From Suillus spraguei (taxonomy: Eukaryota > Basidiomycota > Agaricomycetes > Boletales > Suillaceae), in NCBI GenBank assembly GCA_016800925.1, contig JABCPU010000439.1:1-53898 (forward strand): a DNA stretch of 53,898 bases, read 5' to 3'. Numbering within the stretch: the first letter of the stretch is position 1; each line of letters starts with the position of its first letter. This document shows, in pieces, positions 45,462 to 53,898 of the stretch. The notes beneath the pieces were generated by a model. That model was not told where the DNA came from. It was given only the letters and a program-made list of their open reading frames with translations, and made no database searches. A program made the translations under genes and the position numbers.

Positions 45462-46714
45462 CTAACGCTTGATAAACCCAACCAACTCTTTCTGCAACTC
45501 CCTTTGCCGTCGCGCTTTGTCTAGATCATCCACACTTCGTAGATCATAGACAATATCACGAGTTTTCCCGAAGTACACCTGTGGTATAATCAGGTCCCTG
45601 AATGACTCAAGAAAGATGACTTCATGCCTCTTGAAGAAGATTTCTCATTTTCATTTCCATCTCCTCAATCATCTTTCCCGTGTTCGTAATATGTGAAGTC
45701 TGTTCGTGAACAGGCCAGTCCTGCTCGGTCTGTGGGAAATGAAGGTGTGTGGTAGCCCTGCATCAGGTTAGACGGGGAAGCGTACCTGTCTCGTCATGCT
45801 TCCACTTAAAGTGATTTCCCCTGCTGACTTCCATCCTTGCTCAGAAGTCTTTTTTTCTGGTTCGCCGAGAACGGAGGTTTCATCAGCCTTATTGTTCTGT
45901 TTCGTCACGAGCTCTAACATGACAGTAGATGTGAGCTTGTAATGTGCTTGTCTTCCGCGCTCCGCAGTCTCGAATACGTGGATCGAATCCCATGAACCTG
46001 AGGGTTCGTCGGGACTTGTGGGCGTCATTGCTAAGGTATAGGCAGTTGGAGGATTGATCTTAGAAAGGTGAAAACACAAATATTAGTCGGCTACCCACCC
46101 TTCTTGAGCAACACAACGCCTGCGAAACCGCCATCTTCTAGATCCCAAAGATAAACAGAAGACACGCCACCTTCGTAATATCTATTGTCAATATTTATTA
46201 GATGATACTTCTACGAAGTTTTACTGCAAACGTTATCCACGTATGGCACGTACAGCTCGCGATATGTATCAAACGCCTCATTGGCGGCAATCTCAAGCTT
46301 GCGAAGCTTCGGCGTTGGTGCTGTACCATCTTCTATGGGCGGGTCGTATTCATTCGACCAAGGTGACCTGATAAAGCGCATCAGTACGCGAAGCACACCG
46401 TCTCGGATGCGTGAAATAAGACTTGTCGCTCCACGAAATCCAACATATGCAGTCACCTGAACATAGTCACCGGAAGCGCAGCAGAAGACTCACCGATAAC
46501 TATCACCGTCCCTATTGTAATCGCATGCAAGATAATCCTTCCCTGTTGCGCGGTCTGTCTTGACCTTCAGGGGCTGGTCGACACTACCTAGAAGATCATC
46601 TGCATAGTCCGGGCAGATCTGTATGAGCGCGTTCACGTTATCCTCGACATTGGTAGGCGGAAGACGACGCATCAGATCGAGCATTGAATCAACTGGATCT
46701 GGCCCTTCTGCCAT
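45462..46714 (-). CDS. CAP2: F-actin-capping protein subunit beta
   Basis: Start '[20 protein letters not shown]' at ATG 46714, stop TAG 45462. The frame then holds '[18 protein letters not shown]'-like sequence, '[20 protein letters not shown]', '[20 protein letters not shown]', '[20 protein letters not shown]', '[20 protein letters not shown]', 'GSMTRQ' and '[20 protein letters not shown]'. With the alpha subunit it caps actin barbed ends in the cytoplasm and cortex. Introns include one of about 128 bp (46492-46365) and a GC-AG intron at 45579-45627, needed to join 'LLQE' to 'VYFGK'. The frame is complete. Confidence 0.92.
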
Positions 46715-46959
46715 CACGGACTGCTTTGTATACGGTCGTATGGGCTCGAATAGAATAATTGACAAAGGAACTTGAAGGAGACTGGCGTCCTCGCATCCGA
46801 GTCTGGATTTGAATGGTATCCGGCGGTATTAGGGCCAAAACAGGATGTTTAACTTTTGGCACTCACTCACTTTTGCTTTACCTTCTCTTGGCGCATCCTA
46901 CTAATTCTCACTCCATGGATGTCTGTCGCTGTGTAGTCGGTTGTTTCCTTTTGTTCCAT

Positions 46960-48240
46960 GTTCTTAAATGAACTTATTCCAGCGTCAGATTTGCAAAGTC
47001 TTCTGGAATGTGACCCAGAATTCTGTGCACATTCAATGCAAACTTGGGCTTTACTCAGATCGCTACTATGGACTCGATTGGTGTCTCTAGAAAGATGTCC
47101 TATAACACAAATGCCAACTTGTCTCGAACGTGGGCCGTACCAATAGCTTGTCCTCTCAGCACCGACCAAAAATCCTTACTACCGATCCTCTGCAAGATCT
47201 TGTGGTCATAGTCTCTTCGCCTGGTGCTGTCGCCATGACCAGCACCGAACAAAATCACCATACCTTTTGGGTGGAGTATTGGTCAGCCTCATTCCAGCGT
47301 CCCTGTCCGGACACTGTTTGCGCTTCTCTGGAATGCAAACATACCTTCGATGTCCCTGGCTCTTATGATGCCGAGTTGATTGGAGAGCCTGCAATCGTAT
47401 ATTTGTGTTCTATAACATATGGCATGGTGGTAATTCTACTGTCATGTTCATCCAAGTCATTGATTGGAGGGGATTTGTGAAGAGTGTAAGTGCCTTTGTT
47501 GTTGAGAATTCTACTGCTTAGTATGAGCGGTATCTTTTACTAGGTCATGGTTTTTGGCATTAATTCCACGTAGTCGACCGACGGACGATTACTACCATAA
47601 GCTCTAGCCTCTAACTGTACACACATTGCAGGAGTTCGATAGGTCGCTGCGGCCCAGGCTTATTTCCTTCCGAGGCGCCGCTATTCATCCTTGTCGCTCG
47701 TTCATGCCGGTCCATCGTTCAGCGGCACAGCAGCTTGCACAGATTTCTCATGCCGGACTATGTGCCTTGTCTAGAGTCACAAATCATTGTCTTAGAGTTT
47801 ATCTAACACTCGCATACCGTCTTTCATTTTGGTCATCGATACGGGGGCCTTCTCGGGAACGGCTTTGCAGTCGGAGACGCATGTCAAGATTCCTTGGTCC
47901 GACTGGGAACCCCAACATACGTACTGCTTTTCGCATAAACTCAGCCTAGAATCAGCGTGTTTGGTAGCAAATTGGCGTATACCCTCCCTCAAGGTCGCAC
48001 CGGACAAAGACTGGAAAAATCCTCCCCCATGGTCACTTCTATGTACATATTTGGGACTCTAATAAATGAACGATCGCTCATTCGGAGAGTTTCTATAATC
48101 TTGACTCACCAGACCTCATTCATAAGCCTGGTGGAGTAACTCGGTCTCGGTTTGACGAAGAACTTGGCGTGATGAAGAACTCATCTCCTTACACTGCTAC
48201 GGTGTGCCGTACTCCATTTTTGATAGCTAGCTTGTGCAAA
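46960..48240 (+). pseudogene. F-box-like protein, decayed tandem copy A
   Basis: F-box-type start 'QICKVFWNVTQNSVHIQCKL' follows an intron whose position is shared with copies B and C. Later frames 'TVDPLQDLVVIVSS'-like, 'TSTEQNHHTFWVEYWSASFQ' and 'SLECKHTFDVPG', then a C-terminal half (47620-48150) 'LQEFDRSLRPRLISF', align with copy C. Many stops and shifts are present. The family is that of basidiomycete F-box proteins with beta-propeller-like tails. No function remains. Confidence 0.6.
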
Positions 48241-48739
48241 TTATTCTTAGGATAAGATCGACTTATCTTAACTTCGGTAGGTTTTTTAGTCGTGAGCACA
48301 AGAATGATTTAATTAATGTGACTATTCTACAGGTGCGGACTGGTAGTACAGTTAATATTCAAAATTTCAAATCGTCTCACCTGTATAGAGGGAGGATCTT
48401 ACACACTAGAATGAATTCCAGTAGCGCAGGATGAACAAGTCACCGTGCTTCATGCCATCAGTCTTGTGTAAATTAATATTACCGTTGAATTAGACTGTTT
48501 GTATTTGCATTAGTGGTGCACTAGTGTTCAGTTTCTCCTGATCCTCGACCTTGACAGGCGGAGACGACCCATCGGATCGAGCAGGTCTAGCCCGAAGTTC
48601 TGTTTTCATATTTTACTCTGCGAACAGTCGGATTTGCTCACTGATGTACGAAATCGAAGGAAAGTCCGGTGGCAGGCGGTTAAGTATGACAACACTATCA
48701 ACCTCGGTCGCAACGGGAAACTTACGAAATCGAAAAGCC

Positions 48740-49830
48740 CTGCCCTGAATACAGTTGCCCTATGGTATCCTTCCTCCAAGGGGACATTTGTCGCTGCATG
48801 ATAGTCAGCCATTTCCCACTGTTCCATTTTTCCTCCTGCGAGGTCTCAGACTAATCTGTAACTTCTTGTCAGACCTGTGGAGTCTCCTGGAATGCGGCGT
48901 GGAATTATGTAGATATCCAATACCAGTCTCCGAGTCAGCTCTAGCCATGGTTTCACCAAGACCGCTAACTTGGACTTATTTTCAGAAAGATGTCCTCAAG
49001 AAAGATAGAAGTTGACGTCGTTGTAGCGGCCTGACTTACATTTAACATTTCTTTTGATGATGCAGTACTTCTTGATGCCACATCCTCCGTTCGCAGTTTA
49101 TGCAAAGTCAATTTGGGTCAGATTTCGTGCCATGGCGGCGGTACGTGAAATGTGGGCTTTGGTAGATGGAGGACCCGATCAATCTCTTCAATTTTCGGGG
49201 CTGTAACACAAATATCAGTCTTTTCAGGACGTGGCCCAGACGCAGCTATGGTTCTCGTTATCTCACTGTCGACCCTCTGCAGGATCTCATGGCAGTAGTT
49301 GTCTTCCCGCGTGATAATCTTGCCATTGACTGATGCCAAACGATATCACTACGTCTTTTGAGTGGTGTGTTGGTCAGCTTCGGCCCAGCGGTGCCATCCA
49401 GATTCTGTCTGCCCTGCCCTGGAGTGCAGACTTACTTCTAATACACCTGGGCCCGCTTTATGAACAGACCGTGTAATATGTGGTTGTGTATTTGTCTACA
49501 ATTACATGTAGAGGTCATGAATGTCGTACCTGTGTCTAGGGTGTTCAAAGCGATTTATTAGGGCAAAAGATATGCGAAAAGTGTGAGTACCTTTATTCTT
49601 GGGAAGTCTCCTACTTAGCATAAGCAGTGCCCTTATGTCTGTCAGGCACCGACGGGATTGAGGAACCTCTCCACCAAGGGTTGGATCCTTCGGCTTATTT
49701 ATCTTGGGTAGGTGTTCTTAGGTTTGAATACAGCAACAATTTAACGAGGCCAAATTGTAGGTGCAAGTTAACAAGATCGATATTTAGCTCGTTTACCCTG
49801 CGCAGATGAGGGTTGTGTCAAACTTCACAG
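48740..49830 (+). pseudogene. F-box-like protein, decayed tandem copy B
   Basis: The most degenerate copy. 'QTCGVSWNAAWNYVDIQYQS' corresponds to the F-box helix of copies A and C, and later 'LTVDPLQDLMAVVVF' is readable near 49265. Flanking non-coding DNA (for example 48480-48590 versus 49890-50000) is duplicated too, so the repeat unit includes intergenic sequence. Confidence 0.55.
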
Positions 49831-50229
49831 ACTAGAATAAATTTTAGCGGTCTATGATAAACAGCAAGTCACAATACCTCATGCCCTAGTCTTGTGTAAA
49901 TTGATTCTTAGACTCGAAGCAGACAGTTGTATATTTGCATTACCCTCGACCTTGGTGGGTGAGATCTTGAGACGATCCATCAGATCGAATCTGTTGAGTC
50001 AGCCGGGTCTGACTTCTTTCATATCTTATGTGGTGGTCAAGTGCATTTGGAACGAAGGATAAATATGCGAAATTGAAAGGAAGTTCCTGTGCACTACCGT
50101 CTGGTCGAGCAATAGTGAACAACATTTGTGGGACAAAACAGGAAATTCAGATCTTGGTCAACTCAAAAGGTGCACTGCAAAAGTATTTTCTGTCTTCTCA
50201 GACCATAAAGATGGCGGTCGATTTTTTTC

Positions 50230-51923
50230 TCCCTCCCTATAGAGTTGATATGCCACATCCTATTACTCCTTGCTCCAAGGGATATTCGTCATTGTACAAT
50301 GGTCAGTTATTTTCCACTGTTCCATGTTGCTTTCTAGACTAATTTATTTCTCTGTTCAATACCAGACCTGCAAAACCTTTTGGAATGTGGCTCAGAATTC
50401 TGTGGACGTTCAATACAAACTTGAGCTTTATGTTCAAGGCTTCACCGAGACCGCCACCTTGGACTCGATCAGCCTTTCCAGAAAGATGTCCTTACTCAAA
50501 AAATTGACATCATTGTGGCGGTCTGACTCTCATTTGAACACCGTATTTAATGAGGCAGTGATTTCTGCTGCCATCGACGGACTTCCTTCATGGCTACAAC
50601 ATTTATCATGGACACAATCCGTGAAGTGTGGCTTGTGGTGGATGTCAACACATGGCGGTCTCTTCATTCGAGACTGCAACAGAATTCCAACCTTTCCCGC
50701 ACGTGGCTCAAGCACAGCCTATTTTCTATGGACCAGCTGCCGATTCGTCTTACTGTCGACCCTCTGCAGAATCTTCTGGCTCTAGTTTTCTCAGACGTTT
50801 TTGTTGACGTGGCCGACACAGAACAAGATCACCACCCCATCTTCTGGGTGGAGTTTCGATTAGCTTCATCCAGGGTCCCCATCCAGATTCTGTTTGCGTT
50901 TCCTTAGAGTGCACAACACTTTTGATGCACCTGGCTCGTTACCATGTCTTTGTGGCAGCGCCTTCAATCTGTGGCGATCGTATATTTATCTGCTATTACC
51001 TGAAAAATACAGAGAACATGACTGTCTCCACCACGTTCATACAAATGATTGATTGGAGGAATGGATTTGCGAAGAGGGTAAGTGCCTCTCTTCTTCCGAA
51101 TTCTGCCGCTTAGCATAAGCAGTGTCTTTTGCTAGATAGTCAGAATAGTCTGCAACAAGTCCACGCAATTGACCAACGGACGATTGTTAACCTTAACTCG
51201 AGATCTTTAACCGTGTACACGTTGCAAGAACTTGATGGATTACTGCATCCCCGGATCACGTATCTCCTTCCAAAGGGTCGTCAATCGGACATGCGATTCA
51301 CGCTTGTTCATGCTAGCCCATCGTTCTGCGGTACAGCCGCTTGCATAGATCTTATGCCCGGCCATGTGCCCTCTCTAGAATCGCAAATCCTTGTTTTAGA
51401 GTGTCTTTCAGGCCAGCCATGGCGCCCACTATCTGCCATTCTAGTCATTGATATGATCATTTTTTCTGGAATGGCTTTGCAGTCCGAGACACATGTCCAA
51501 GTTCCATGGTCGGAATGGGGGCCACAGCACACGTGCTGCTTTCCGCACGACCGAACGCACCAAATTAGTGTGTTCGGTAGTAAAATAGCATATGCTCTCC
51601 CTCAAGATCATACCCCTGAGCCTGGACAAAGACTTGAAGAACTTCCTGCCGATGGTCACTTCTACATCCACATCTGGGACTTTAATACACGACTCATTGC
51701 TCGTTCGGAACACATCTACAATACCGACTCATCAAACCTCCCCATTCGCAAACCTGGTGTGGTAACTCAGTCATGCTTTGATGAAGAAATCATCTCGAAC
51801 CATCCTTACACTGCTGTCGCCTACCGTACACCCTTTCCGACAAATGGCTTCCGCCAGTTGTTTTTTAGAGCAGGATCGTCTTACTTTAATATGGGTATGT
51901 GTTCTTATTTCTTTAAAAATTGA
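50230..51923 (+). pseudogene. F-box-like protein, tandem copy C (best preserved, frameshifted)
   Basis: An exon from about 50371 reads 'TCKTFWNVAQNSVDVQYKLE' and 'GFTETATLDSISLSRKMSLL', with 'KKLTSLWRSDSHLN'. At least one shift near 50720 leads to 'LPIRLTVDPLQNLLALVF', and another leads to 'FIQMIDWRNGFAK'. The last exon (51129-51923) is a clean 264-codon frame with 'LTVYTLQELDGLLHPRITYL', 'VPWSEWGPQHTCCFPH' and 'HFYIHIWDFNTRLIARSEHI'. F-box proteins recruit substrates to SCF ubiquitin ligases through Skp1. The family assignment is moderate and this copy is likely non-functional unless the shifts are errors. Confidence 0.6.
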
Positions 51924-52640
51924 GCGATGATTTAATTTGGCCAAACCGCAGTCACGAATTGGTGCGGTTGATATTCAGGTCGTCTCCCCCTGCGCAGAAC
52001 GAGGTTAGGTGACTTCCTCTGTAAATATATTTGTAGACGAATTATGAAATGCTGTAGATCTTCAATTATTCGAATTGATATCAAGTATTTCCATGATATT
52101 CTTCATTCTGTTGTGCAATTGACAGTACCAGCAGTTCTGTAATATCCGAATCATGCTCACCCCAATCATACGCCACTCTAGCGGAGGCGGCAACTGCAAA
52201 ACCGCAGTCAAGGTTAGATAAAGACATTAGCGTCAACATCAGACTGCTCTCTGATGTCTCCACGAACTTACAAAATAGCTGGAAATGCAATGTAAAGTGA
52301 TGTATGGCCACAAACTGGGGTTGTCTGAGACTGGTGTCATACTGTTAGAAGAGGTTAGAAGACGGTTGCGAGGGAGCGGGGAACTGCGTGGCGTATTGTA
52401 CGATGGCGTTGATGTTAGATGTAAGTACCACCATCCAGTACTTATAACTCAGTATCACTGAAATTACTAGAGATGTCAGCTGTCACTTGGCGCGCGCGGA
52501 ATGATTGGAAATGATATGTGTATGATTAATTGATTGTCAACACCATCCCTAGAATACTACGAGTCGCGACCAACAGATATGACAGGGCACACGAAAACAT
52601 AAAGCCCGGCCCGGGCGTTGTCCTTAAGGAAGCCTTATAA
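51924..52640. other. Gene-free stretch
   Basis: No supported gene was found between the F-box array and the helicase remnant. Confidence 0.35.
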
Positions 52641-52646
52641 CAATAA

Positions 52647-53255
52647 GTGAAGGTGCACAGCCCATGCCATCAAATAATAGTTACTTATATCCAGACACTC
52701 AATAATAACGACAAAACGGATGCGCTACGAGCATGCTTGACTGTCTATGTTCTGACGTCAACAGTCATAGTACCACGTCAATTCCAGCTCGAAGCCGTTC
52801 TGGCGACGCTGAATGGTCGAGACAGTGTTATCACTGCAGGAACAGGCAGTGGAAAGACATTGTGTATCATAATTCCTATCCTACTTCGTCCAGGTACTGT
52901 GAGCATCACAATTTCGCCGCTCAAACGACTCCAGGCACACAGGTAATTTGACTTGAGTGCAATAACTTTGCGCACATGCAGAATATTCTATTGCAGGTTC
53001 TCGAGTCCACGAAATATGGCATAGCTACACTATCAATCAATGAAGACACTTCAAATGACTCGTCCATCTGGGAGGTGAATCCTTCACAATTATCTGTGTG
53101 TATTATGACCACAGTGTTATGACACTTACAAGAGGCATCAGGCAGTTCGCACTGAGAAGTTCTCTCATCTCATTGTTTCATCAGAATAGCTATTCATGTT
53201 CGACGGTCACCTTCCGCGCCTTGCACGACTTCTTCGACGACAAAGGGAATTGTTT
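52647..53255 (+). pseudogene. RecQ-like DEAD/DEAH helicase remnant
   Basis: 'VPRQF' then 'QLEAVLATLNGRDSVITAGT' and 'GSGKTLCIIIPILL' give the Q-motif-like start and Walker A, then 'VSITISPLKRLQ' (motif Ia). After an intron (about 52943-52996) come 'VLESTKYGIATLSINEDTS' and, out of frame, 'FSHLIVSSE' and 'FMFDGHLPRLARLLRRQRE'. This matches the N-terminal part of the RecQ-like helicases abundant in Agaricomycetes. The exon-intron edge is one base out of frame and a TAG interrupts 'SSE'. The sequence ends abruptly near 53255 against a DUF6589 fragment. Confidence 0.7.
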
Positions 53256-53756
53256 GGTCCGATAGCCTTGAGGCATTTTGCGACGTTCACCATGATGTAG
53301 TGTTGACCGATCGTAATCTTCAAAGTTTGGGCAGTTTGCAAGCAGAATTTCGATGATGTGAATGCGGAATTGACCTCGGAACGAGCCCATCTGATCGCGG
53401 GTAGGACGAACATCAGTTGCAAACGAAATTTCAGTAGCATCAAGGGCACGGTTCAACATCGGCGGGAGGCGCATATGTTTTGGGTTCCCGTTGCGAACAT
53501 TATAGAGAATGGCAAAGGTCCCCGACTGGACCTTTGCTGGAGCATCAGGACGTTGTTCAGCGAAGATAGAAGTGTTTATGTTGATATGGTCATAGCACAT
53601 AATATGTGGCTGACGGACAAGCAGTCTCGCATGTTCAATGCAGCGTGCAGCAAGCTTTTCGAGCAGCGTGAGGAGGTAAAGACCACATTTGTACAGGACT
53701 TCAATTGTTTGCCTTGAAGCCCCATTTGTCCAAAGAAACAGAGTGAAGGACAACAA
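53190..53756 (-). CDS. DUF6589-type protein fragment (mobile-element associated)
   Basis: A 188-codon minus-strand frame. 'CIEHARLLVRQPHIMCYDHI', 'NINTSIFAEQRPDAPAKVQS', 'GTFAILYNVRNGNPKHMRL', 'EISFATDVRPTRDQMGSF' and 'PQGYRTKQFPL' match the DUF6589 family that is dispersed in mushroom genomes, often as mobile or expanded copies of unknown biochemistry. The last 15-20 codons (below about 53250) are antisense to the helicase and probably not original. The 5' part of the gene is not recognisable beyond 53756, so it is partial. Confidence 0.6.
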   Translation of the reverse strand: MLSFTLFLWTNGASRQTIEVLYKCGLYLLTLLEKLAARCIEHARLLVRQPHIMCYDHININTSIFAEQRPDAPAKVQSGTFAILYNVRNGNPKHMRLPPMLNRALDATEISFATDVRPTRDQMGSFRGQFRIHIIEILLANCPNFEDYDRSTLHHGERRKMPQGYRTKQFPLSSKKSCKARKVTVEHE

Positions 53757-53898
53757 AGACGTGGTGCATCATACAAAGGATCAAAATGCATCTGAACCGA
53801 AATATGGCACGGACCTTGAAGACTTCTACCAGAACGAACACATCAGGGTTGTCGAGGTCGACAGTATGATTTGACGGCATGTATTTAGCTATTTTTTG
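53757..53898. other. Window edge, unassigned
   Basis: A short open frame reads through on the plus strand with no recognised motif. It could belong to an element cut by the window. Confidence 0.3.

Noticed and set aside
46867..47169. 100-codon minus-strand frame
   Set aside because: It overlaps the F-box copy A pseudogene on the other strand and has no motif.
53358..53717. 119-codon plus-strand frame
   Set aside because: It lies antisense to the DUF6589 match, which has clear family motifs.

Overview
This window reads as nuclear DNA of a basidiomycete fungus, most likely an Agaricomycete. Genes are split by many 45-65 bp spliceosomal introns. Several families are typical of mushroom-forming fungi: DUF6533 membrane proteins, an expanded non-canonical G-alpha, STAND-type NTPase remnants, DUF6589, F-box arrays, and copia, gypsy and hAT elements. 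I found no rRNA, tRNA, CRISPR or bacterial-type operon. All intron and exon calls were made by hand from conserved protein frames and splice consensus, so exact junctions are provisional.

Layout. (1) 1-7.4 kb: the 3' end of a DUF6533 gene, then a CYP51-like sterol 14-alpha-demethylase and an RNB-family (Dss1-like) exoribonuclease, both on the minus strand. Both are recognisable end to end but carry many 1-base indels, mostly in homopolymers. A broken STAND NTPase remnant follows. (2) 8-24.4 kb: a repeat-rich block. A segment carrying a secreted A1 aspartic protease occurs twice (8.07-10.8 kb and 17.35-23.6 kb). The second copy is split by a decayed copia element, itself interrupted by a solo-LTR-like repeat (here called R) and a GC-rich foldback or hAT-like element. 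Between the two copies lie a SAP-domain ORF and a scrambled gypsy element with three more R fragments. (3) 24.5-31.1 kb: a gene island with a charged probably nucleolar protein, an STK16/ENV7-type kinase, an unknown proline/tyrosine-rich protein and VPS51. (4) 31.1-33.9 kb: a degenerate hAT transposase abutting VPS51. (5) 34.8-46.7 kb: the best-preserved island, with an MFS transporter, a DUF6533 protein, a G-alpha subunit, cyclophilin PPIL3 and F-actin capping protein beta. (6) 46.9-53.9 kb: three decaying tandem copies of an F-box-like gene, then a RecQ-like helicase remnant cut by a DUF6589 element.

How the genes relate. There is no evident pathway cluster. The intact genes are housekeeping or signalling functions: sterol and mitochondrial RNA metabolism (both broken here), vesicle tethering (VPS51), Golgi/vacuole-linked kinase signalling, actin capping, protein folding and G-protein signalling. 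G-alpha and PPIL3 are divergent across 126 bp. PPIL3 and capping protein beta converge 95 bp apart. STK16 converges with the nucleolar-type gene.

Most notable observations: two consecutive 2-nt micro-exons inferred in the DUF6533 gene; a G-alpha lacking the switch II glutamine; three GC-AG introns in one MFS gene plus one in capping protein beta; a hAT transposase inactivated repeatedly by CGA-to-TGA changes; and a nested duplication around the protease genes.
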